Made by a program: the position numbers and the translations under genes
In this document: piece by piece, positions 33,762-44,849 of the stretch
Layout: each line of letters begins with the position of its first letter
How positions within the stretch are numbered: position 1 is the first letter of the stretch
The notes under the pieces: generated by a model
The model's input: only the letters and a program-made list of their open reading frames with translations
What the model was told of the DNA's origin: nothing
The model's database searches: none
NCBI GenBank assembly: GCA_032622095.1
Contig: CP136066.1
Span: 206,548,978-206,612,977 of the forward strand
Reading direction: 5' to 3'
DNA: 64,000 nt
Source: Siphonodentalium dalli
Taxonomy: Eukaryota; Mollusca; Scaphopoda; Gadilida; Siphonodentaliidae

Positions 33762-35208
33762 ACTAGCAGATTAGCCCCGCGGGATTGGTCCCATGGCTTT
33801 GGTCGATCCATTTTTTTTTTTCAAGGTAACCCCGTACAGGCACGCCGACAGCATGCTATCATTTGCGGGTACCCGTTTCAAGGTCATGTTGGATGGACCA
33901 AATATTCTCCGTCCCGAGTTGACCATACATAACAAATTTCAATCGATGTCACCGCTGACGACCGAGATATCGCCCTAGGTCATTTGTGGGTAACCGTTTC
34001 AATGTGCTATATGGTCCGTAGGTACTACGGACCTACTTCAGCACACTAGAAGTAGGCCATTATATATAAATGGAACTCAGAGATTAGTGCATCGGAATAA
34101 CTGTATCTCGACGTTTCAAACAGTGTATGATGTTCCACGATTGTGAACGATAATAGCCTTTCAGCTGAGTCACTTTTATGGTTCTTTTGACATTCCCGCT
34201 ATATTTTACCATTGGAAAATGCCAATAACGTCAACAGCACAGCACACGACGTCATAACGTCATTTAGCAGCGAAGAGGTTAACAACGACACCGCAGATAC
34301 GAACGCTCCTGAATCATTAACCCATAAATTCAAACGACGGTGGCAGGGTGAAGGGCGAAGGAGTGCTCGGACGTTATCAGAAGCGGTGCGATGGCACTTC
34401 TCGTGGTTTTTTACCCTTATATAGCAAGTTTGGGCTCAATCGGTCGAGCCGTTTTCGAGTTTATAAAGCATATATATACACATATACGCAAGTCTCAAAA
34501 TATATGGTAGACTAGCAGGTTAGCCCGCTACTGGCGTGGTTCGTCTCATGGCTTTGTTCGAAAAGGCAATTGCAACAGCTTCCGAGACACGTATGCTGCA
34601 CCTAGGTGTAAAATTTCGTCCAAATCCGCCAGTTTTACCCGATTTGACCTTGAATTGATCATTTTCAAGGTCAAGGTCAGGTCGGGGTCACAATTTAAAC
34701 CGTCCATGCCACTTCCCGCACAAAAGTATCCCAAGGTACAAATTTGAGCTCAATCGGCTCGAGTCTACCCCTAGGTAGCAAGTTTGAGCTCAATCGGTTC
34801 GAGTCTATAAAGGACACACACATATATATCATTTGTGGGTACCCGTTTCAAGGTGAAGATCACCTCGGGCGGAAAAACTGACCCGATGAAAATCTCCCCG
34901 TTCCTAGGAAGCCCTAAGTACGTAAGAATCACACAACACGCTCATGTCTTGATACAGTCACGCTCACGCCCGGATCCAGACGTAAGAATAACATTATACA
35001 GTATACACACATACGCTCTTTATCAACGACACTGCGGATACTAACGCTCTTTAACTACCAACGCGATTAACCTCACAGTGCCGTTTTTTGTGACTGGGAT
35101 TGGAGAACGGGTGCTCGGAGCTTCTCCAAAACGCCGCGATGACCATTCCCGTGATTTGTTACCCTTAGATGGGAAGTTTGGTCTCGATCGGTGCAGCCGT
35201 TTTCGATT

Positions 35209-35260
<52 letters not shown>

Positions 35261-35776
35261 CTAGCAGGTGGACCCGACTTCGTCCGGGCTATTTCCTCTC
35301 TGATTTTCGGCGAATTGCGCGATTTGACCTTGAATTGTCCATTTTGAATGTCAAGGTCAGGTGTGGTCACGATTTGACCCGTCCAAAACACTGTCCGGAC
35401 AAAAGTACCCGACAAAAGTACCCATCCAAATCCATCCGGTTTTACCCGATTTGACCTCGAATTGATCATTTTGAAGGTCAAGGTCAGGTTGGGATCACGA
35501 TTTGACCGTCCAAAACACTCAGTGGACAAAAGTAACCCTATGTATCAAATTTCGTCGAAATCCCATACAAATTCGCGATTTGACCTTGAATTGACCCGAT
35601 TTCAAGGTCAAGGTCACGTCGCATGGGCAAATTAATAGGCCCATGCCACTCACCGGCCGAAAGTAACCCCACATATCAAGTTTCATCGAAATCGGCTCGG
35701 CCGTTTTCGAGTCCATCGCGAACAGACAGACATACACACACACACACACAGACAGATTTCCCAAAATATATAATAG
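33762..35776 (+). mobile_element. E-type SINE-like units, three diverged copies
   Basis: ACTAGCAG starts recur near 33762, 34510 and 35262. Each is followed by a GGTCAAGGTCAGG type module and by AATCGG(C/T)TCGAG(C/T) words ending in CCAAAATATATAATAGAC or ATATATATACACATAT. A (TA)n run at 35213-35256 separates the last two. Open frames here have no domain. The internal division between copies is approximate. Confidence 0.6.
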
Positions 35777-37894
35777 ACTAGCCGATGAGCCCGACGTTGT
35801 CCGGGCTATTCAAAAACCAAATTTCAAGTCGATAGCTCCACCTGTTTCCGATATATGGTCTGCGCATGCGCGAAGCTGGCGGCTCGGCGACCCGATAAAA
35901 TTCGTATCCGGGGCAAGATACATTCACATACCAAATTTCAAGTCGATAGCTCCACCCGTTTCCGAGATCTCGTCTGCGCATGCGCGAAGCTGGTGTCGCA
36001 CGGGCTCGGCGACCCGATAAAATTCGTATCCGGGGCAAGATACATTCACATAGCAAATTTCAAGTCGATAGCTCCACCCGTTTCCGAGATCTCGTCTGCG
36101 CATGCGCGAAGCTGGCGTCGCACGGGCTCGGCGACCCGATAAAATTCGTATCCGGGGCAAGATACATTCGCATAGCAAATTTCAAGTCGATAGCTCCAAC
36201 CGTTTCCGATATCTCGTCTGCGCATGCGCGAATCGGGCGCCGCACGGGCTCGCCAATACGACAACGTTCACCGCCTGGTCAAACTACACACACTTACCAA
36301 GTTTCGTCCCGATCGGTCGAGAATCGTAGATTTGTATAAATGACAAACAAACATACATACAAACATACAAACATACAGAGGTCTTCAAAATATATATGAG
36401 ACTAGCCGACGAGCCCGACGTTGTCCGGGCTATTCAAAAACCAAATTTCAAGTCGATAGCTCTACCCAGCCCGACGTTGTCCGGGCTATTCAAAAACCAA
36501 ATTTCAAGTCGATAGCTCTACCCGTTTCCGAGATCTGGTCTGCGCATGCGCGAAGCTGGCGTCGCACGGGCTCGGCGACCCGATAAAATTCGCATCTGGG
36601 GCAAGATACATTCACATACCAAATTTCAAGTCGATAGCTCCACCCGTTTCCGAGATCTCGTCTGCGCATGCGCTGCACGGGCGTCGCACGGGTTCGGCGA
36701 CCCGATAAAATTCGTATCCGGGGCAAGATACATTCACATAGCAAATTTCAAGTCGATAGCTCCACCCGTTTCCGAGATATCGTCTGCGCATGCGCGAAGC
36801 GGGCGTCGCACGGACTCGTCAATACGACAACGTCCACCGCCTGGTCAAACTACACAGACGTACCAAGTTTCGTCCCGATCGGTCGAGAATCGTAGATTTG
36901 TATCAATGACAGACAAACAGACAGACAGACAGAGGTCTTCAAAATATATATGAGACTAGCCGATGAGCCCGACGTTGTCCGGGCTATTCAAAAACCAAAT
37001 TTCAAGTCGATAGCTCCACCCGTTTCCGAGATCTGGTCTGCGCATGCGCGAAGCTGGCGTCGCACGGGCTCGGCGACCCGATCAAATTCGCATCCGGGGC
37101 AAGATACATTCACATAGCAAATTTCAAGTCGATAGCTCCACCCGTTTCCGAGATTTCGTCTGCGCATGCGCGAAGCGGGCACCGCACGGGCTCGCCAATA
37201 CGACAACGTCCACCGCCTGGTCAAACTACACACACGTACCAAGTTTCGTCCCGATCGGTCGAGAATCGTAGATTTGTATTAATGACAAATAAACATGCAG
37301 ACAAACAAACATACAGAGGTCTTCAAAATATATATGAGACTAGCCGATGAGCCCGACGTTGTCCGGGCTATTCAAAAACCAAATTTCAAGTCGATAGCTC
37401 TACCCAGCCCGAAATTTCAAGTCCAAATTTCAAGTCGATAGCTCTACCCAGCCCGACGTTGTCCGGGCTATTCAAAAACCAAATTTCAAGTCGATAGCTC
37501 CGAGATCTGGTCTGCGCATGCGCGAAGCCCGACGTTGTCCGGGCTATTCAAAAACCAAATTTCAAGTCGTTAGCTCCACCCGTTTCCGAGATCTGGTCTG
37601 CGCATGCGCGAAGCTTGCGTCGCACGGGCTCGGCCGCCCGATAAAATTCGTATCCGGGGCAAGATACATTCACATACCAAATTTCAAGTCGATAGCTCCA
37701 CCCGTTTCCGAGATCTCGTCTGCGCATGCGCGAAGCTGGCGTCGCACGGGCTCGGCAATACGACAACGTTCACCGCCTGGTCAAACTACACACACGTACC
37801 AAGTTTCGTCTCGATCGGTCGAGAATCGTAGATTTGTATAAATGACAAACAAACATACAAACATACAGACAGAGGTCTTCAAAATATATATGAG
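35777..37894 (+). repeat. Tandem array of E-type units with an internal 120-bp module
   Basis: Four units start at about 35777, 36402, 36953 and 37338 with GACTAGCCGATGAGCCCGAC or a variant, and end with a CAAACATACA or CAGACAGA tail then TCTTCAAAATATATATGAGA. Inside are one to four copies of a module of about 120 bp (AAATTTCAAGTCGATAGCTC, GTCTGCGCATGCGCGAAGC, GGCAAGATACATTCACATA). Units 2 and 4 have extra partial copies of the head (GCCCGACGTTGTCCGGGCTA). Many long frames on both strands are module translations. Confidence 0.85.
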
Positions 37895-38254
37895 ATATTG
37901 TTGAGTTACTGACGTGTTTTTGTGCTTAAGTTTCATCTGGTTTTGTTGTGCAAAGTGTATTATTATCAATTGAGGGGGAACAACTATATTCTAAAGATAG
38001 AGTTATTCCCCTTCCATTAAAAATAAATTTTTAGTTTGAATTGTGTTGCATTCTGGGAGCCATAACGGGGGATCTTTTTTTTATAATTTCAGCTGTTTTC
38101 TATTTCTCTATGGGCATCTTCTGAGGCACAGACGTTTCAAATGGTGATGAATTATAGTATTTTAATCATATTTGATGGCATAGATTGTTATTAAAACCGT
38201 ATATCAAGGCATAATACAAAATAATCGGTGACTCGAAAATTAAGTGGACATTTA

Positions 38255-38581
38255 ACTGAAAATTGATGGGGCGTCCAGCTTAGAATGTCCCGTTATTGTT
38301 ACAGGAATGACGATGATATACCAGGTGATCGGTGGGTAAAAATGACTTATATTGTCTCTGATGAAGTTCCGAGCTCCTGTGTGCTTATCTTCATTTGAAT
38401 TAACTTCCATTATGATGAGGTGCGTGCCACAGTGACACTATCACATTTAGACATTCTAATGGGTCCCGGAATGGCCGGACCATATTTAAATACGTGCATC
38501 GTGCATCTTACCTTATAGACAAAACACTAAAGATGGGCTTCATATTCACATAGACTTCCGACACGAAGCTTTTGATGTGTT
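38255..38581. other. Unassigned intergenic DNA
   Basis: No gene or repeat was recognised between the D remnant and the next type II element. Confidence 0.35.
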
Positions 38582-38808
38582 TTAACCCTTTACCCAACAA
38601 ACCGGCCAAAAACGCCCAAATAAAGCTTCAACAGCCTAAATTATCTTGGGTCTGTCTCAATAAAACCATACAAATATGGATATCATTGGAACCGGCTCAT
38701 TGACCGCATTGTGATGGTTACAGTTATGCCCTGTGCCAATGCATTCTCTTATATATGCGAGTCGACCATAGGTCGCCTCGCATATATAAGAGAATGCATT
38801 GGCCTAAA
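38582..38808 (-). repeat. Type II TTAA MITE, truncated after one cassette, copy 4
   Basis: It starts TTAACCCTTTACCCAACAAA, has the shoulder CATACAAATATGGATATCAT, and one cassette at about 38730-38803. It then stops at GCCTAAACAAATGATAATTC without spacer or second cassette. Confidence 0.85.
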
Positions 38809-39681
38809 CAAATGATAATTCATCATACCTATATATGCCTATATTAATATAGTGTGTCTATATAGCCTCTGTCGACTCCTAGGTCCCATGATATACGCTC
38901 TAAATATATAAATTTAAATCCCACCATAATCACCATATATAGTCAATGTCTACAATGAGCATCCCTATAAGACTTATAAGCTCGTTGTTGTTTTGGACCA
39001 TCGATTGTCACCGAATGATGCGACCGGAAAAGGTCAGGAAGTCGGCGTCGGATGGTGCAAGACACGGGTGTTAGCTATATACATTATTTCATGTCACATG
39101 CAGATCATCTATTTTTCATGTACCGGCTATAGCTTACAGTATAATATTTACAGGATCTTACAGGCAATGATCACCCCAACTAAACTAGGCAAACCATTCG
39201 GAATATGTTTGCTGCATGCATGGATTATGGTTATGTATGACTATCAGGCTATGACTTGACTTATTCTGATGGGTATATAAGCACTAAGATTTAAAAATCG
39301 TACCACGCGACGCGTGTACTGCCATATATATTGTATTTGGTCTTAAAGGCATGGGCGGCGTTCGTTGCAGAAATATTCATATTTGTTCAAATCGCCATCA
39401 ACAGAAGGAATATTAAAATATATATAGTTTTGTTCATATGCCAAACATATATAATCAGCGCGTAAATAGTATATTGTCGTCAAGGCGTAAACAAGAGCCT
39501 GCTCATGTTATACAGAAGTTGTGCTTCTGTTTACATAACACAACGCAATTCTATTGGTTAATAACACACAAATGATAGAATCGCTCTTTATTATTTCCAT
39601 ATCAGGAAAACTAACAAATAACGCTCTTTATGTTTACCATATCCGGATCTAAACAAAAGGCACGTAACATAACGTTTTTTG
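38809..39681. other. Unassigned intergenic DNA
   Basis: No exon was recognised. CGCTCTTTAT words at about 39592 and 39622 echo the 32.1-33.3 kb minisatellite unit on the other strand. CTTCTGTTTACATAACA at about 39524 resembles TTTGTTTACATAACAAAGG at about 39876, on either side of the large palindrome. Confidence 0.4.
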
Positions 39682-39865
39682 CACAGGGGCCTGTAACGCG
39701 CTCCGTTGTCCGCCCCCCCCCCCCTTTCGCTGCCCATATACGCCGCTCCTATATACGCGCCTGCTTCACGTTAACGTGAAGCAGGCGCGTATATAGAAGC
39801 GGCGTATATGGGCAGCGCAAAGGGGGGGGGGGGGCGGACAGCGGAGCGCGTTACAGGCCCCTGTG
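39682..39865. repeat. 184-bp near-perfect palindrome
   Basis: CACAGGGGCCTGTAACGCGC on the left is mirrored by GCGCGTTACAGGCCCCTGTG on the right. The centre is CTTCACGTTAACGTGAAG. The arms include a C run matched by an equal-scale G run, and TATACGCC(G/A)C words. It is a single copy in the window with about 90-bp arms and almost no loop. Confidence 0.92.
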
Positions 39866-39950
39866 TTTTTTGCTTTTGTTTACATAACAAAGGAAAAATA
39901 ATTGACAATAACATACTGTTTATGCCATATTTCTGATTGGTATAAGAACA

Positions 39951-40265
39951 ATGTCTGTCTATATTTTACTATCCTTTCAGTTTATGGCGGTTTTTGACGG
40001 AGGTGAATATTTTAACAGCGCCAACGCCGCCCGTATCTTTAATATGTCGTACTGTTATACACAGGCCTCGGACATGGCGACAGGGGACCGGGATATTACA
40101 CCACACATGCAACTTGGGTCAAAATGTTCAACAGTTTGGAATTTCATGCCTGACACAAACATATCGGAAATTTTCCAACTGGTCACATGCAGGGTCGAAA
40201 TATCTCATGGGTGTCGGGAAAGAAATATCGAATTTTCGCGAAATGTTTCTTTTCATACACAATGA
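39951..40265 (+). other. Open frame of 104 codons, uncertain coding exon
   Basis: A pyrimidine-rich TATCCTTTCAG precedes the part FMAVFDGGEYFNSANAARIF. The segment ARIFNMSYCYT faintly recalls the FNWTMTYR-type motif of alpha-1,3-fucosyltransferases, but the DSDIP-like continuation is not there. No neighbouring exon was found. Codon-like composition is better than in surrounding DNA. It may be a decayed exon or chance. Confidence 0.15.
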
Positions 40266-41335
40266 GATGTTTCAGGTTTAAAAAAAAAACTGTAGGTATT
40301 CCAGGGTATTTTTTTGGTATTATATGCACCTTATTAAATCTCAACGTTGCTATACGCAAAATGGCAATTTTACTTTCAATAGTACATCAATTCGAACAAC
40401 ACTGGGGAAGAATACTTCCTATACTAAGTGCACTATTACATATAGATAAAGCAACACGACTCGTGCAAAGAAATGAAACACGGAATCGAAACTAAAAAGT
40501 CTCCGTGTCACCAGTCGAATTATATAAATCACACGTGCACGGGTAACAGCTGCGTGGTGATTGATAAACTTACTGGTTAGCCAATCAAAAACGGCGAAAT
40601 TCTGACGACGCTTGAGTGTCAATAAGAGTGTCTGTTTCAACTTTACGCGGGTGTGATTGTCTTCGGAAAGTTTTTCGCTTGTTTTACTTGTGCCTTCTTC
40701 GTATATGGTGGTTCTCCTGTGAAACGACGGATTAAATAAATAACTCTTGCATTTCGAATAAGTTTATGGGTTATAACCGATAAGTTTGCATACAATTTAC
40801 TATAAGTCGTGGTTATATAATTTGTTTTCAAATGTTCGCTCGGATAAACCACCTGCAGACTGCAGTGAAATATAACGAAACCTACAGTGAAATAACGATA
40901 TCGTATTTCACTGTGGTTTCTAAGAGATACATACGAAGATCTACGTTTCGGTAATTTCCCGCTATTTTACAGGCAAGAATATAATAAATATTATAATTAG
41001 GGTAGGCATGCAGGGACGCCGGAAGCACCAAAAGGGCAAGGGGGCAAACCAGTCAGGAGGGCACTTTTTGGGTACCCACTGGACTTCACTGGACCATGGT
41101 AAGGGGGGCAAGTTCCTCCGCATTCCCCCTTCTCTGGCGTCCCTGTGGGTATAGGCCGAATGATATGTGTATTTATCGGCGGATTTTAATAAAAAAATTC
41201 AACAACATTACTGTGAGTCAGATAAATATCCAGACTCGATCCGTCTCATTTTTATCAACTACAATAAAAAAGAGACTTGACTTATTTGTTTTGAATGAGA
41301 CTAGTCATTTAATTGACATTTGATTCACATGCAAT
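40266..41335. other. Unassigned intergenic DNA
   Basis: It includes a short hairpin AGTGAAATAACGATATCGTA with TTTCACT near 40889-40914. Nothing else was recognised. Confidence 0.35.
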
Positions 41336-42800
41336 TTAAAGGTACTCAATCCGATCAGATGGTACCCATATAATCAAGTTACAACAACAACAGCATTTCT
41401 TCAAAATACGCTTTAGTTATCAGAATCGATTAATTACAACAAAATATTGCTAACCACATTGTCAACTGTGGTATAAAATTTCCCAAAACGTATTATTTAT
41501 CAACATGTTGTTCAATGAATTATTGCCATATTATCACTTGATTATCACGAAATTTGGCCGTATTTCCACTTGATTTTAGAGTTATCCATCTTCATCCGCA
41601 ATTTGTTCGGTTTGACGAATATTGCCAAGCGGAAAAAGTATATATCTCGAGAAATAACAGATTTAAAAAATCGTATTTGATCACTCTGAGCTTTGTAGAG
41701 TGGGTTCCTCGACTCGAATCAAATATTTGTTATCACCGAAGCCTAAGACGTAGTAATTTAGGGGTGTTTAATCAGATAATTACGGTGGCTGGTTTAGGAC
41801 ATGGGAATTTTTTTTTTTATTTCGTGGCCACGAAATAACTAATTCGTGGCCACGAAATAAATGATTGACCTTTGCATATATCCAGATACCTTTACGGCGA
41901 CTGGTTACACTTGCACCAGGTGCATTGCGTATATATGATCGCAGAGAAGCTACTATAAACCCCTTATGGCCTGGGACCCGGGCTCTATGGGGATATGAAC
42001 GTCCGATATAACCTAGCCCAGAGAGAACGGGGAAACACCGGTTAGGTGGCTCCAAGACAAACTGAATATTCATTAGTTTTTACCACAAGGGGTCTAATGG
42101 GAAAGACATTTCTCTTGGCCTATTTACCGATTTAAGTCAGATAAGGGGTTTTGTAGGGTGGCCCGAAAACAAACTTATAAATATTCACCCCTTTCAACCA
42201 TACCCGATCCAAAATGGTCGCCGCTCAGAAGGGGTCAAATAGGGTACACATTATTTCTCAGCCACTTGACCGATATAGATAAAATAAAGGGTGTTGTAGG
42301 GTGGCTCGCAAAGCTAGCTAAAGTTTCACATCTTCAGCCCACCTCGAGCGAAAACGATAAAGCTGATCAGAGGGGTCCATATATGGTACCCATACACCCC
42401 CCCCCCATTTTAGGTCGAATAAAGTGTTGTAGGGTGACCCCTGAGACAAACTAAATATTCACTCGCTTTCACCCTCCGCGATCCAAAATGGCCACCCCCC
42501 CCCCCCCCCCCTGGACGGCGGCAACTTTGGATCGGGTTGGTGAAAGGGGTGATTACTTAATTTGTTTTACGGGCCACCCTACAACACCATTTATCTCATA
42601 TCGCCGTGGCTCATGCCAAGATGGTGGACAACCACAACCAGATAATCTCTATCGCTTCCATTACAACAATGACTGACGATCTTATATCACGATTAGTTAT
42701 TTCGTGGCCACGAATTAGTATTTAGTGGCCACGAAATAAAAAAAAAAAATCCCGTGTCCTAAACCAGCCACCGTAGATAATGCATTTTTCAGATATAAAA
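41336..42800. repeat. Family F MITE, copy 4, interrupted by element G
   Basis: TTTAAAGGTACTCAATCCGA opens it at 41336. It matches other copies to AATCAGATAATTA at 41782. After element G, GATAATGCATTTTTCAG at about 42776 is the diverged end corresponding to ATTATGCATCTTTAA. The right boundary is approximate. Confidence 0.7.
41783..42773. mobile_element. Element G, 991-bp TIR transposon with TA target duplication
   Basis: The ends CGGTGGCTGGTTTAGGACAT and the inverted GTGTCCTAAACCAGCCACCG are flanked by TA (41781-41782 and 42774-42775). Subterminal TTTCGTGGCCACGAAATAA occurs on both sides and is itself palindromic. Inner segments GATCCAAAATGG, CACCCCTTTCA and GGGTGGCCC reappear inverted at about 42520-42600, so most of the element folds back. 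No transposase frame is present. Confidence 0.88.
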
Positions 42801-42987
42801 TTTTTTACCTAAAGTTGGAAAATGTTCTATTATTTATCTAAAAACTACATGTGTATATATTTCACCCAAATTACTTATTGTACAATGAACCTATATATCA
42901 AATCAATTTCAAGTTATTTCTGATATGAAATTTCCAGCTGATGCTATGTCCAGTGATGTTAGGAAAGCCAAGTGAAATTTCCAACTG

Positions 42988-43453
42988 TTAAAGGCCCACT
43001 TAATTTTCGAGTCTCCGATTATTTTTTTTTATAATGACTTGATATACGGTTTTAATAACAATCTATATGCTATAAAATATGATTAAAATACTATAATTCA
43101 TCACTATTTGAAGAAACATCTGTGTCTCATAAGATGCCCACAGAGAAGTAGAAAACTGCTGATGACCCCCCCCCCCACCCCCTCTGGCACCCAGAATGCA
43201 ACAAAATTCAAACTATTTCAATGAAGGGGAAGAACTCTATCTTTAATATATATAGTTATCCCCCTGCATTGAAAATAATACTGATTTTTACTTCAATCTT
43301 GATGACAAAACGCATTGGCAACTCAACAAAAACAACATGTCCACAGTTTATTACAACGGATAAGTTGATAATACAATGTTTTGGAGCTTCCTCTTTCAAA
43401 TGGTATATAATATGGCATATATTTTATATAAAGTAATCTGGGGGTTCGAAAAT
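42988..43453. repeat. Family D MITE, copy 6, last 12 bases replaced
   Basis: TTAAAGGCCCACTTAATTTT opens it. It matches D through GGGGGTTCGAAAATTAA and then lacks GTGGGCCTTTAA. Family F copy 5 begins at that TTAA, suggesting insertion of F at an internal TTAA of D with loss of the outer end. Confidence 0.8.
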
Positions 43454-43930
43454 TAAAGGTACTCAACCCGTAAAGAGGGTCCCCATCTCAACAGATTCCA
43501 ACAACAACAATCCGATCAGAGGGTCCTATATTACTATTTCTTTGGCTTTGGGGGTAAAAAAATATTTGATTCGAGTCGAGGAACCCATCAAACAAAGCTC
43601 AGAGTTATTAGATATTGATTTTTCAAATTTGTTATGTTCTCGAGATGAGTACTAATAACTGCCGTAATCTGCTCTGGATGTGTACTCCAAATCTATTCAA
43701 ACAGACAAGGATGAATAACTCTAAAATCAAGTGGTAATTTTAACGCAATTTTGACTGAGTTCTGGGCCAGATAGTATTCCCGATAATGAAAAATAATAGA
43801 TTTCTAAAATCGATATCTAACAAATCTGAGCTTTGATGGGTGACTTCCTCGACTCGAATCAAATATTTTTGACCCCCGAAGCCATTGAAATAGTAATTGA
43901 GAGGAGTTTTATCGGGTTGAGTACCTTTAA
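43453..43930. repeat. Family F TTAA-ended MITE, copy 5 (complete ends)
   Basis: The termini are TTAAAGGTACTCAACCCG and the exact inverse CGGGTTGAGTACCTTTAA, the clearest terminal repeats of the family here. Two GTAATTGAG/ATTACTATTT inverted segments lie inside. It is non-coding. Confidence 0.88.
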
Positions 43931-44279
43931 CACCAGTCTTTGTAAACATACACTCAGATTCATGCGCGGATACCGTTATTTTATATGTGGGTGTATTTTA
44001 CTGCAGATTATGTACCATGTATGCATGGGTGCAATATACACGCATGTGCTCTATGAACCATGCAAACAACATGGTAATTATAATGAAAATGAGTTTATGA
44101 CTCGAACCATAAACTCATTTTCATTATAATTACCATGTTGTTTACATCGTTCATAAAGTAAATGAGTTAATTTTGCACTCATCCATGGCTCAAATTAATT
44201 AATTTGTTGCATATATTATGATAATTATAATAGGAGATGGTCTTATAAATGGCGGTTTTACTGTAAAGTCACCCTTTAA
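43931..44279. repeat. Family Q element with uninterrupted hairpin
   Basis: The centre is a hairpin of about 70 bp: AACAACATGGTAATTATAAT then GAAAATGAGTTTATG, facing its inverse around ACTCGAACC. It ends GTAAAGTCACCCTTTAA. The inverse arm holds ACATCGTTCAT next to TTGTTT, which is the empty target of family A copy 7 at 17865. It is directly upstream of the ENOPH1 promoter region. Confidence 0.8.
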
Positions 44280-44741
44280 AGATGTTGTCCTAACTTTGGC
44301 TGATGCACATACACCACCCCCCACTCCATTCGGCTGTCCCGACGTCACTGACTGAGACTAAAAAGTAGAAGATGCGGCCTGAATCGTGAATTCAGTTGCA
44401 TGACTGTATAAAAAAACAGCTTTTAAAGTCGAAGAAATGTATGATGGGTAAAAGATTTGATACTTGATGGGTGGGACCCTGAGCGCGGTGAAATGAACAA
44501 CAACAGGTAAATCTTTTTAAATCCAGGTATGACTCGAGCGGTCTGTAGCGTTTTAACAGGTGAAGTTGAAACGCACAGGTCGGATTTAATTGGCTGATAT
44601 AGAGCTTATCGGAGGGAGTAAGTCGCGTGCCGGGAATTTCAATCTCGGCAGTCACTGTGAGGTCATTGTGTTGTTCATCTGCCGGCAGGTCACTTCCTCG
44701 TTTGTTGCTTTGTTAAATTCGTTTGTAAAAAATCTTCCAAA
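44280..44741 (+). promoter_or_regulatory. ENOPH1: Probable ENOPH1 promoter and 5' untranslated region
   Basis: This is the least repeat-like stretch directly before the start codon. No TATA box was recognised close to the start. CACTTCCTC at about 44691-44699 is an ETS-type core (AGGAAGTG inverted) often found in TATA-less metazoan promoters; that assignment is inference. The transcription start cannot be placed from sequence alone, and an upstream noncoding exon is possible. Confidence 0.35.
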
Positions 44742-44849
44742 ATGTCTGGAGAAAAGAGGAGTCATGATGATGCGATGTCACATTTGGACGGTATCACTAG
44801 CATCATATTCGATATCGAAGGAACAACGACCCCCATCACTTTTGTAAAG
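44742..44849 (+). CDS. ENOPH1: ENOPH1 exon 1
   Basis: ATG at 44742 in the context AAAATGT opens 36 codons, MSGEKRSHDD onward, ending FVK. The donor is AAG|GTAAAT at 44850, phase 0. It contains the catalytic DIEGTTTP motif. A later in-frame Met12 would still keep the motif, so the exact start is likely but not certain. An overlapping 85-codon frame at 44590 is in another frame and is not coding. Confidence 0.93.

Larger units (their letters stand above)
33698..38254. repeat. Family D copy split by a cluster of about 4.1 kb of E elements
   Basis: D sequence runs from 33698 to about 33761 (ATAAAATATATGCCATAGTA) and then stops. It resumes at about 37895 (TTGTTGAGTTACTGACGTG) and reaches TTAAGTGGACATTTAA at 38254 with AGAGTTATTCCCCTTCCATT in between. 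All E units at 33762-37894 lie inside it. About 80 bp of D is missing at the break. Confidence 0.75.

Noticed and set aside
35855-37841. Arg/Ala-rich frames such as VCACAKLASHGLGDPIKF on both strands
   Set aside because: They follow the 120-bp module of the E array and appear in several frames and on both strands.
35777-37894. CRISPR-like array of regularly spaced repeats
   Set aside because: Module spacing and length (about 120 bp), the lack of unique spacers and the eukaryotic gene structure nearby rule it out.
39951-40265. Possible fucosyltransferase-like exon
   Set aside because: Only a short FN-S/T-Y resemblance is present; the family DSDIP motif and neighbouring exons are absent. Kept only as a low-confidence open frame.
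44590-44847. 85-codon frame overlapping ENOPH1 exon 1
   Set aside because: It is in a different frame from the conserved DIEGTTTP reading and has no family similarity.
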